Part shown: positions 1 to 8,600 of the stretch, piece by piece
Position numbering within the stretch: the stretch's first letter is position 1
Layout of the letters: every line of letters starts with the position of its first letter
Source of the DNA: Hallerella porci
Lineage (GTDB): Bacteria > Fibrobacterota > Fibrobacteria > Fibrobacterales > Fibrobacteraceae
Length of the DNA: 64,000 bases
NCBI RefSeq assembly: GCF_003148885.1
Contig: NZ_QGHD01000003.1
Coordinates: 1-64,000, forward strand
Reading direction: 5' to 3'
The notes under the pieces: generated by a model
Seen by the model: the letters and a program-made list of their open reading frames with translations, nothing else
Told to the model about the DNA's origin: nothing
The model's database searches: none
Made by a program: the position numbers and the translations under genes

Positions 1-91
1 ATGCTCCGTCTTTGCCAAAAATTGGCTTTCCTGTTTTGAACTGAGATGCTGCTTTTTTGATCATCTCTTTATATTCTTCGTGTGTCATCAT
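1..91 (-). CDS. IS256-family transposase, N-terminal fragment (cut by window edge)
   Basis: The first 30 codons of a gene on the minus strand that continues past base 1. The peptide begins MMTHEEYKEMIKK and ends KTGKPIFGKDGA. This layout (charged helix, then a GKDG(A/V) turn before the catalytic part) is typical of the start of IS256/Mutator-type transposases. A good ribosome site, GAGGA, lies 5-9 bases upstream of the start. The DDE catalytic region lies outside the window, so neither activity nor completeness can be judged. The gene reads away from the glycosyltransferase on its right. Confidence 0.6.
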   Translation of the reverse strand, partial: MMTHEEYKEMIKKAASQFKTGKPIFGKDGA

Positions 92-137
92 AGTTCCTCA
101 ATTTACATCATTTTTCAAATGATGCTTGGTGGTGAAT

Positions 138-160
138 GACACAGTTTTATGGATAGAGTC
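138..160. repeat. Probable terminal inverted repeat of the IS256-like element
   Basis: The stretch starts GACACAGTTTTATGG and ends GAGTC. Tips of IS256-family elements commonly carry an ACACAGTTTT core followed by GGA-rich bases. It lies 47 bases outside the transposase start, where the element's end is expected. The matching end and any target duplication are outside the window, so the exact boundary is uncertain by several bases. Confidence 0.4.
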
Positions 161-192
161 AAAACTTACAGAATAAACAAACCGTAAAAGTC

Positions 193-1308
193 TTGTATAT
201 TTCAAAATACTACTATCCATACTTGGGCGGAGTAGAAAATATTTGTAAGTATTTAGTGGAAGGGGTTTCCAAAGATTTTGAAACCGCTGTAGTTTGTTTT
301 AATGATTGCAATAAAAATCAAGTGGATGAAGTCAACGGGCATAAAATTTATCGCGTCGCTTCGCAGTTAATGATAGAACGCCAAGCGTTGAGCCTTTCGT
401 ATCATCGGATGTTAAAAAAAGCAATTCGGGAATTTCAACCTGATATTATTCATTTCCATGCGGCAAATCCGTTTCCGGCGGCTGTTTTATTGATGGTAAT
501 TCCAAAGCAGGTAAAATTGGTGATTCATTGGCACATGGATATTACAAAGCAGCGATTGATTTATCCGCTTGTAAAACCCGTTGAAACTTCTCTTTTGAAA
601 CGCGCTAATTTAATTGTTGTGACAAGTCCACAATATAAAGAATCATCGATTCCGCTTCGTCCTTTTTTAGATAAAGTTGTCGTTGTGCCGAATGCGATGG
701 ATTGCAAAAATTTTGAGCCAAAACCAAATGATGCGGCAGTCATTCAAAAAATCAAAGAAAAATTTCCCCAAAAAATTGTCTTTTTTGTGGGGCGGCATAT
801 TGAATATAAAGGTTTGCCTTATTTATTAAAAGCGGAACCATTTATCCAAAGCGATTGCGATATTGTGATTGCGGGCACGGGTCCTTTAACCCCCAAATTA
901 AAAGCCGCGTGTAAATCTTCTCGGGTGCATTTTGTGGGGCGTTTAAGCGATGATGATTTGCGTTGCTTTCATTATGCGGCATCCGTTTTTGCATTTCCTT
1001 CGATTACACGAAACGAGGCTTTCGGGGTGGCAATTGCAGAAGCGCAATTTTGCAACACGCCGGTCGTTACATTTACCATTCCAGGAAGCGGTGTAAATTG
1101 GGTCAATTTAAATGGGGTGACGGGATTTGAAGCTCCGAATAAAGATGTTCAAGCTTTTGCAAAAGCCATCGATTCTCTTTTACAAAATGAATCGTTAGCC
1201 AATCAATTTGCGATAGCAGGGAAGCGCCGCGTCGAAGAAAATTTTACGATTGAAAAAATGGCAAAAAAAATGGAAGAAGAATATCTTCAAGTCATGCGGA
1301 ATAGATGA
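193..1308 (+). CDS. GT4-family glycosyltransferase, start probably damaged by the adjacent IS
   Basis: A 371-residue GT-B fold glycosyltransferase of the GT4 group, which transfers a sugar from a nucleotide-sugar, usually in capsule or LPS synthesis in the cytoplasm. Visible marks are YYYPYLGGVEN near the N terminus, a PDIIHFH acceptor-domain strand, VGRHIEYKG at the start of the donor domain and the E-x7-E motif EAFGVAIAE. The start used is TTG. The reading frame is open back to base 157 and gives VKVLYISKYYYP, where relatives normally begin MKVLYIS; here the initiating codon position is GTA. No convincing ribosome site precedes it. The IS-like end lies 30 bases upstream, so the native promoter and first codons were probably lost. 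Confidence 0.8.
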   Translation: MYISKYYYPYLGGVENICKYLVEGVSKDFETAVVCFNDCNKNQVDEVNGHKIYRVASQLMIERQALSLSYHRMLKKAIREFQPDIIHFHAANPFPAAVLLMVIPKQVKLVIHWHMDITKQRLIYPLVKPVETSLLKRANLIVVTSPQYKESSIPLRPFLDKVVVVPNAMDCKNFEPKPNDAAVIQKIKEKFPQKIVFFVGRHIEYKGLPYLLKAEPFIQSDCDIVIAGTGPLTPKLKAACKSSRVHFVGRLSDDDLRCFHYAASVFAFPSITRNEAFGVAIAEAQFCNTPVVTFTIPGSGVNWVNLNGVTGFEAPNKDVQAFAKAIDSLLQNESLANQFAIAGKRRVEENFTIEKMAKKMEEEYLQVMRNR

Positions 1309-1383
1309 CAAACCCCTAGTCACCGCTGACGCGGCTAGGTGTTTGCCCCTTCGGGCTTAACACTCATTTCATTCGCGTTAAGC

Positions 1384-1427
1384 TCAAAATTTACTTCCAC
1401 GCACTTCGTGCACGAAGTAAATTTTGT
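1384..1427. repeat. Long perfect hairpin in the spacer between glycosyltransferase and tRNA-Gly
   Basis: CAAAATTTACTTC is followed 17 bases later by its exact reverse complement GAAGTAAATTTTG, and the interval holds a second short stem, GCAC-TTC-GTGC. There is no T-run, so it is not a classical terminator. Three smaller inverted repeats precede it: an 11-bp pair near 1310-1346 with one mismatch, GCCC-CTTC-GGGC, and CTTAAC...GTTAAG. No coding sequence is supported between 1309 and 1461. Confidence 0.6.
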
Positions 1428-1461
1428 CGGCCCCTCTTCTCGGGTCCGAGTCTTTCGGAAT

Positions 1462-1499
1462 AAAAAAGAAAGCCACCATAAAGGTGACTTTCTTTTTTT
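1462..1499. terminator. Bidirectional rho-independent terminator
   Basis: A stem of about 15 bp with one mismatch and a 5-base loop. A-runs on the left and T-runs on the right make it work in both directions. It can end tRNA-Gly on the minus strand and anything coming from the glycosyltransferase side. Confidence 0.85.
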
Positions 1500-1501
1500 A
1501 G

Positions 1502-1574
<73 letters not shown>

Positions 1575-1586
1575 GGGGGTGACCCC

Positions 1587-1615
1587 AATTTAGAATTAAA
1601 AATTTCTTTTGTCAA
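1587..1615 (-). promoter_or_regulatory. Sigma70-type promoter of tRNA-Gly
   Basis: On the minus strand TTGACA is separated by 17 bases from TAAATT. Transcription would begin a few bases before the tRNA 5' end at 1574. This is one of the few near-consensus -35 boxes in the window. Confidence 0.75.
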
Positions 1616-1647
1616 GGGGAAAAGATTAAATTTCTACCTTTATTTGC

Positions 1648-2787
1648 ATGAATTCTCTCTATGTTCACATTCCGTTTTGCTCAAAAATTTGCGGTTACTG
1701 CGATTTTTCGACGGTGGGCGGCGCGCCGCGGCTTTTTGCGGAGTATGTGGACTTGCTTTTGCGCGAAGCGGAGGAGCGTTTTGCGAAAGCGGGAAATTTT
1801 GTGCAGAATTTTCAGACGGTTTATTTTGGCGGGGGAACGCCGTCGGTGCTTCCGCTGAAAGAATTTTCCCGATTGGTGCGCGGGCTCGAAAATTTGGGAG
1901 TGAAATTTTCGCAAATGCGAGAAGTCGATTGGGAATGCAATCCCGATTCGGCGACAGAAGAAATCGTGGAAAACGCGATTTCCCTTGGCGTAAACCGCAT
2001 TAGTCTCGGCATTCAAAGCTTTGATAATCGCATTTTAGCGGAAATCGGGCGAAGAGGAAGCGCAGAACAAGCCCGCGAAGCGCTTCAAAGATTGCAGAAT
2101 TTTCAGAAATCGTCCAAATCGTTGCGTTTAACCGCCGATTTAATGTTTTGGCTTCCGAAGCAAACTTTAGAAGATTTTGAGCGCGATGTGAAAGAACTTG
2201 CGGATTCGGGAATTGGTCATGTGAGTTTTTACGGGCTCATTTTAAACCCAAAAACCGTTCTCGGAAAAAAATTTGCGCAGAAAAAGCTCGATTTAGACGA
2301 AGATTTATACCCGAAAATGTATCGAGCAGGAGTAAAAATCCTCGAAAATGCGGGAATTGAACGCTACGAAGTGTCCAATTTCGCAAAAATCGGCGAAGAA
2401 AGTTTGCACAATCGCAATTATTGGCTGCGGGGCGAATACATCGGGCTTGGTCCGAGCGCTCACAGTTTTCGAGAGAGCGTCCGCGCAGCGGCTCCCGCGA
2501 AATTTAATGCTTGGAAAAATTGGGTTCTCGCAGGCGCCGAAGAATCCGCGATGGAAATTGACCGCTTAGGAAAACAAGAAAGAATTGAAGAAAAAATTTG
2601 GCTTTCGCTTCGGACTCGCGAAGGCTTGGATTTGCAACGCCTTGAATTCGAAGAATTTACAAAAATTCCCGAACAAAAAATCGCTAGCTGGGAAGAAAAA
2701 GGCTACCTGAAAAGAGACGAAAATCGCTTAATTCTCCAAGGCGACGGCTGGCTTTGGATGGACGAAATCGTGAGCGATTTCATTTAG
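1648..2787 (+). CDS. hemW: HemW-type radical SAM protein
   Basis: A 379-residue radical SAM protein of the HemN/HemW family. The cluster motif HIPFCSKICGYC places the three cysteines at residues 11, 15 and 18. YFGGGTPS follows, and the HemW-type segment HNRNYW is near residue 252 ahead of GLGPSAHSF. HemW proteins are considered heme chaperones; true coproporphyrinogen oxidases differ in the N-terminal region, so HemW is preferred. The start is ATG with no ribosome site. A TACCTTTA box begins 13 bases before it (1635-1642), suggesting a leaderless transcript. It diverges from the tRNA gene on its left. Confidence 0.9.
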   Translation: MNSLYVHIPFCSKICGYCDFSTVGGAPRLFAEYVDLLLREAEERFAKAGNFVQNFQTVYFGGGTPSVLPLKEFSRLVRGLENLGVKFSQMREVDWECNPDSATEEIVENAISLGVNRISLGIQSFDNRILAEIGRRGSAEQAREALQRLQNFQKSSKSLRLTADLMFWLPKQTLEDFERDVKELADSGIGHVSFYGLILNPKTVLGKKFAQKKLDLDEDLYPKMYRAGVKILENAGIERYEVSNFAKIGEESLHNRNYWLRGEYIGLGPSAHSFRESVRAAAPAKFNAWKNWVLAGAEESAMEIDRLGKQERIEEKIWLSLRTREGLDLQRLEFEEFTKIPEQKIASWEEKGYLKRDENRLILQGDGWLWMDEIVSDFI

Positions 2788-2899
2788 AACAATTGACGAA
2801 ACATCAAATTCCTACCTTCTAATTTGCTTTTCTATTCTATCTTGGAGTATTGTAAAGTTGGTTATCTTTAAATGTTTTCGTTTTTTTTACATTTCCCGA

Positions 2900-2909
2900 T
2901 ATATTTTAG
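2900..2909 (+). promoter_or_regulatory. Candidate -10 box for the first giant secreted protein
   Basis: TATATTTTAG matches the TAnnTTT box seen upstream of many genes in this window. It leaves an untranslated leader of about 55 bases before the preferred start at 2967. No consensus -35 is evident. Confidence 0.45.
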
Positions 2910-2966
2910 GTGTAAGGAATATCACAAATCGGTTGGTTTGTGTCAAATTTCTGCGAGACTTTGATC

Positions 2967-5654
2967 ATGATGCGTTCTGTTGTGGCATGCGCACCCATTC
3001 GGGTTTTTGGATTCATCCTGCTGTTAGCGGGGATGGTTTTCGCTTCGACCCCAGAATGCCCTGAAAAGGGAAAGTGCAAATACTACTCCATTTATACTTC
3101 TCCGATTTCTTATTTATGGAAGACTTCTAGCGGATTCGAAATGAATCCGGATAGCGCAATTCGCGGGGCGACTTTCTTCACTTATGCGCCGAGCGATACG
3201 CTGATTTTAAATCCTTGTACAAAAGATTATGCGACGGGGAAGACAACTTGTGATCGTTCTAAAACTCTTTCGCATCCGACGGAAAAAGTCACCGCGGATA
3301 CAGAAAAAGGATTTTTTTATGCGCGGGCTTCTTCGAATTTTCCTGCCGAAAATTTAGCACTCGGGATGGCGGTTGAAGCGGATGCGACGCCGACGATTTT
3401 CCGCTATTATACATTCTATGTCGCCGATTTGGAATTTTTCATTTTAGACGAAAAAGGCGAAAAAATTCCGGTGAATTCCAAAACGCAACTTTCAATTCCT
3501 GTCGATTCGGCGCTTTCTGTTTCGGTGCGTGCGGTGATTCCTGTCGGACCCGATTCGGGGCGAACCGATACGACGGTGAATAAATACGCCTTTTATTTAA
3601 ATCCGGCTCGCGGAAGTGAATCGCTCGTTTTTACGACGATGGCGGGCGATACGACGGATCGTGTGATTTTAGAACGCGGCGAGGGGAATTTTCAGGTGCA
3701 CGCTTCCGCTGCGGTTTCGGGCGGAAAATTTACGGCGAGCGGTCTTGTCAATCCGAAGGATTCTTCGTTCTTTGTGAATGAAACTTTCCCGGGAAATCTC
3801 ACTTTTGAAAATCCGGATTTGCCGTCTCTTGATAGCGCATTTATTTATGATGCAAATGGCGATGGCATCGGCGATAGCATTATCGCTTACTATTCGGGGA
3901 AAACGGATTCTGTTTCGTGGGATAGCATTTTCCACAGTTGGCCAAACGATGGCTCGATGAAACAGTATGCGGGCGAATACAAGCAGAACTCTTCTTTGAC
4001 TACTATGGAACTTTTGGATGTGAAAACATCGCTTCCGAAAGATTCGGGAAAAGGCGATTTGAAAGTTTATGTGACTTCGAAACTCAGCGGCACGAGTGCG
4101 CCGTTATCGTGTGAAATCGGCGATCGGATTGGGCCTGCAATTCAGCGTGTGACTCTTATTCCAGGTGTGAATGGCGCAAAAGATACATTGGTCGTCGACT
4201 TCAATAAAAAACTCGACGAAAATTTTGAAAAAGGTTCTGCGCTGCAACTTTCAAATGGCGATAAAGTTTATGTGAAAGCGATTGAAAAAGACGGTCTGCG
4301 TTGGACATTTACTGCTGATGCGGGGAAGGTTTTGGTCGGCGATTCTCTCTCGATTGTGCGGGGAATTGGCGATACGGGACTTGTTGCAGCAGACGGTAAT
4401 GTGCCGGGCTACAATCGTCCTGTGTGCGTTTCAAATGCGGGCCGCGTCTATTTTTCCAATGAAAATAATGGCTTCTTTGATTCGGACGCCGATGGCAGAA
4501 TGGATTCTGTTTCGGTGGGCTTTGAAAATCCGCTTACCGAAGAAGATTTGGCAAATCTTCAACTGCAATTCTTCTGGAAAGATTCGTCGGATAGCGTTCT
4601 CATCTTAAAACCCGAATCGAAAGATTTGATTCTTTCGGAAGACGGAAAAGTGGTTTCGTATAAATTAACGAAAGACGAAGTGGCAGCGGTGAAGCCGAAT
4701 TTGACAGCGATTGAAGACGCGGATAAATACGGTTATGCGGCGCTCAAAAATATCTCGGAAGTGAACGGCGATACGGTTTCGCAGTTGCAGTATTTGCAGA
4801 TGAACGATCGCATGGCGCCTGTTATCACTTCGACATTCCTTTCGCCCGAATCAAAAGACAAAGAATCGCCAGATAAATTGACTCTCCGCTTCTCGGAACC
4901 GGTCGATGTGAATGCGATGACAAATCCGAATTTCATCGGTTTCCTCGTCGATAGCGATACGGTTTATTTTGATTTTTCCCTTGCAGAATGGAATGATTCT
5001 TGCACACAAGTTTCGCTCAAAATCGCAGAAGATGTGAAGCTTCTTTCGCGGGCAAATCCGAATGATTCGCTCTTCATCAATCCGAAAGCGACCGTTGCCG
5101 ATTTAAGCGGCAACGCTGTTCTCGCTAATACAAAGACGACGGGAATTGAAGGCGATCCGCGCGTGGTGATGGAAACTGCTTCGCTCGTGGGCATTAACCG
5201 TGACGCACTTGCGCCCGATGCACCGGCGTTCTCAACGCGATTCTTCCCCGAAGGCACTTCGACAAAAAATGAAATGGGCAAATCTCTCGGCGTGATGCTC
5301 GACATCGGATTTGCGACGATTTTTGATGATTCAACCGGCGAAAAATTAGACTTAGACGAAGTCGGTTTGCATTGGTCTATGGATGTTTATACGAATTTGG
5401 GCACATTTGTCGCTTCGGACGGTGGAACAATTCACTGCGACGATAAAGGCTTCGAAGGAAATTGCTTTGAACATGCAAAGCGTCTTTATTTGCGCTGGAA
5501 TTTGCGCTCAAACGATGGCCGTAAAGTCGGCGTTGGCGCTTATCTCGTGCAATTTGAATTAAAAGTTTATGGTAAAAAGCATTCGTATAAATACGACAAA
5601 ATTTTCAAGTGGGGCGTTCACGGCGGCAAAACCGGTCTTGCGCTCGACGACTAA
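2967..5654 (+). CDS. Giant secreted protein with Ig-like repeats, Ca-loop motifs and a shared C-terminal module
   Basis: An 895-residue exported protein of unknown function. A signal peptide follows the start (hydrophobic FGFILLLAGMVFA, cleaved before STPEC). Calcium-type loops DANGDGIGDS (about residue 295) and DSDADGRMDS (about 508) each begin a beta-rich unit, and DRMAPVI introduces a later Ig-like unit. The last 95 residues form a module (NLGTFV, then DGRKVGVGAYLVQFELKV, then KWGV) also present in the proteins ending at 9626 and 23701. I chose ATG 2967 over GTG 2940 because it gives a compact signal peptide with a GCGAG element upstream. The next gene follows after 15 bases and is a paralogue. 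Confidence 0.75.
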   Translation: MMRSVVACAPIRVFGFILLLAGMVFASTPECPEKGKCKYYSIYTSPISYLWKTSSGFEMNPDSAIRGATFFTYAPSDTLILNPCTKDYATGKTTCDRSKTLSHPTEKVTADTEKGFFYARASSNFPAENLALGMAVEADATPTIFRYYTFYVADLEFFILDEKGEKIPVNSKTQLSIPVDSALSVSVRAVIPVGPDSGRTDTTVNKYAFYLNPARGSESLVFTTMAGDTTDRVILERGEGNFQVHASAAVSGGKFTASGLVNPKDSSFFVNETFPGNLTFENPDLPSLDSAFIYDANGDGIGDSIIAYYSGKTDSVSWDSIFHSWPNDGSMKQYAGEYKQNSSLTTMELLDVKTSLPKDSGKGDLKVYVTSKLSGTSAPLSCEIGDRIGPAIQRVTLIPGVNGAKDTLVVDFNKKLDENFEKGSALQLSNGDKVYVKAIEKDGLRWTFTADAGKVLVGDSLSIVRGIGDTGLVAADGNVPGYNRPVCVSNAGRVYFSNENNGFFDSDADGRMDSVSVGFENPLTEEDLANLQLQFFWKDSSDSVLILKPESKDLILSEDGKVVSYKLTKDEVAAVKPNLTAIEDADKYGYAALKNISEVNGDTVSQLQYLQMNDRMAPVITSTFLSPESKDKESPDKLTLRFSEPVDVNAMTNPNFIGFLVDSDTVYFDFSLAEWNDSCTQVSLKIAEDVKLLSRANPNDSLFINPKATVADLSGNAVLANTKTTGIEGDPRVVMETASLVGINRDALAPDAPAFSTRFFPEGTSTKNEMGKSLGVMLDIGFATIFDDSTGEKLDLDEVGLHWSMDVYTNLGTFVASDGGTIHCDDKGFEGNCFEHAKRLYLRWNLRSNDGRKVGVGAYLVQFELKVYGKKHSYKYDKIFKWGVHGGKTGLALDD

Positions 5655-5669
5655 ACGGAGGATAACGAG

Positions 5670-8600
5670 ATGAAAACGATCGAAAAATTCTTCCTTGCCC
5701 TCGGGGCAATTTTGGCAAGTTCTACGGCAGCGAATGCCGCAGACGTTTCTATTCGAACTCCGTATAACCCGGCAACGGGAATTTGGATTCAGCAAGTGGG
5801 CGATTTGTATCCGTCGGCGAGTACATTCGAAACGGTGTATTATACGCGGTATAGTGAACAGCTCAGCGCAAAAGCGGTGGACTATTACTACGATGGAAAC
5901 GGTTATTTAAAACTGTATAACCGTCGTCTTCTCTGCCGCACCCGCGGAGCGGATGGAATTATTCACCATCCTGATGGCGATTTAGTCGTTGCTGGCCAAA
6001 ATAATAACGAAATTTATAAAGTCAGCAAATCGGCGAAGGATACGCTTACCAATCAATGCGTGACGAAAACGGTTTCGTCGCAAGTCGGATCTTCTACATT
6101 CCACTTGATGATGAACCCCGATAATACGGTTCTTTGGTCTGCGGGTATTCCCGGAAACTTGGTGAGCTTTGCGACGGATTCCACCGGAAAAATGGATCGC
6201 ATTCGCCAAGTGAAAGTTTATGGAGATGTCAATAATATCACGACAATCGTCTGGGACAAATCGCAGCAGGCTTATTACACGCGTTCGGATAATATGGGCG
6301 AAGGCTCGTATGCGCAATTTGGAAAAATCGTGGATACGACTTGTGCGATTAACGCAAAACCTTGCCCCGCAAATCAGATTACCGGACTCAAAACGAAGAC
6401 TTTGATTTCGGGATTAAATGGTGCGCATGGTGCGAGCTTTGACGATTACTCCGAAACGATTTTGCTTTTCGGGGGAACGCATATCGTGCAGATTGATCCG
6501 AGTAATCCGTCTAAGATTGCTGCCGATGTGGATTTGAACAAATATCTTTTCACGCCGTCGAATGAGAATCATTGGGTCGGCTATAATCGTTGGCTTTTGG
6601 ACCAAGGAACGGCAGACCATAAAGGCCATATTTTCGTTGCGTCCAATTCGGGACATTTGATTTTTGTGGACTTTACTTCGAACCCGAACAAGCTTATCGA
6701 CAATAACATTTTGATTCATGTGCAGTGGATTGATAACTACTTGGATGATGTGGCTCCGATGGCGGGCGCAGGCTCGAATCGTCAATCGGCGAATACCGAA
6801 GGCGGCAATGTTGTGTCGTCAAATTCGCATTCTTCGAGCGCATCGGTTTACAAAGAATCGTCTAGTTCTAAAGTGAAATCGTCGAGTTCAACAGGAACCT
6901 CGCGTTCATCTTCTTCGAGATCTTCATCGAGCAAAAGTTCGTCGAGTTCCGTCAAAGGCGGAAGCTCGGGCTCGGATAATTCTTCGAGTTCAATTGGCGA
7001 AGGCGGAAATAGTTCTTCGGGCAAAACAGGTTCTTCTAGCTCGGTGGGCGAAGGCGGTGATAAATCGTCGAGTTCAAACGGCGGCGATGGCGGAAAATCT
7101 TCGAACTCGGGAACAGGCACGGGCGAAGATCCGTCTTCTAGTTCGAAGGGCGGCAGCGGTAGCGAAGAAGAACCGCAAAATTCTTCGAGCTCTAACGGCG
7201 GAAATGGCAGCGAATGGGTGCCGCCTTGGTCAAAGGATTCCACCTATTCGGGATTTGACGATGACGGCTCCGAAGATAAGGGCGGTTCCGACGCATATCC
7301 GACAAATGATAAGCGCGACAAGGGCGATACCTTGGTGACAAACGGCTCCATTTTGGTTCCGTCTTCTTCGCAGTCTTCGGATACGAATCACGTTGTGATT
7401 AACGGTGAAACTTATAAAAACGATAGCACGCAGAAATCAATTCCGCTTCCGACTTACGGCGCAGATTCTTCTTACGCGACAGGACGCGAACGGGTGAATG
7501 TCGGCGACGTTATCCAGATTACTCTTGATGCAAATAAAATCAAAGATTACTTCAGCGATTCGGATTCGCTTTTCATCTCGGGCACGGAAGGACTTTTGTT
7601 CGTTGATCCGAAGCATCCGAGTTCTCCGAATGCAAACATTTCTGTCGGTGTTGGCGATGAAGATGTGACGATTTGGGTCACCGCCGATACGACGGTTTCT
7701 GTGGGCAGTATTTACTTTACCGATAAAGATGGTCATTTGATTATCTTTGATGGCATCAATTTCTACGACCCGATTCCAGCGGCAGAAATCGGCTACATTC
7801 AAGATTCCGATGACGATGGCTTCTTGGATTCGATTGAAGTAATTCTCGCAGATACAATTCCGAAGGGAATGACCGCAACAGGTCTTGCCATTCTCATCGA
7901 CGGCGATACGCTGCCCGTGCACAATGCTCTCTCGGTTTCGAAGAATCGCATTTTCGCAAGCGCAGACGGATTACAAATCAAGTCGGATAATTTCCCAGAA
8001 GATGCGAAAGTGATTATCACTTATACGAGTGAACAGACCGGCGCCAATTATCGTCGCAAAGGCAATTTGCTCGAACTCGGTTCGCATGTGATTAATCAAG
8101 CTTACGCCATTCGGAATTTGCACGGACGCGATTCGCTCTTTATCGAATTTAACGTCGATATTATTCCGGCGGATTTGAAAAATCCTGAAATGGTCACTTG
8201 GTTAAATGGTCAAGGCTTTGATTTGGACGAAGTCAATGTGTATCTTCCGACGAAGAATACGATTATCCTTGTCGGCGATTCGCTCAAATTGAACGGCAAA
8301 ACCGACTACGTGACTTTGGCACCGGGCGCAGTTTTTGAAAATCTTTCGTTCATCGCTTCGGCAGAATACGACCGTCAAGTTCCGGTGAAAGTGGTGGATC
8401 GTTTCCCTGCAATGAAAACGGTGGAATATTACGATACCGATGGAAACGGAGAATTGGATTCTATCGCCGTTCGCTTCTCGACGAAAGTTACTGCCGAGGA
8501 ATTGGAAAATTACTACTTCTCGTTCCCGTGGTATAGTTCGCGCGGACTTCTCATCAATCTGCAAGCGCAGCCGAAATCGCTGATTTTAAGCGCAGACGGA

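Noticed and set aside
1350-1385. Integron attC-like core sites (GCTTAAC ... GTTAAGC)
   Set aside because: The two 7-base cores fit RYYYAAC/GTTRRRY, but they are only 15 bases apart, there are no inner L boxes, and no integrase or cassettes are visible.
2940-2966. GTG start for the first giant secreted protein
   Set aside because: It would place nine residues before the signal peptide and lacks a ribosome site; the ATG pair at 2967/2970 is better.
6830-7210. Serine-run linker as a mobile or foreign repeat
   Set aside because: Mixed serine codons and similar linkers in the lipoproteins at 56185 and 57624 show it is a protein linker typical of Fibrobacter surface proteins, not a DNA repeat.
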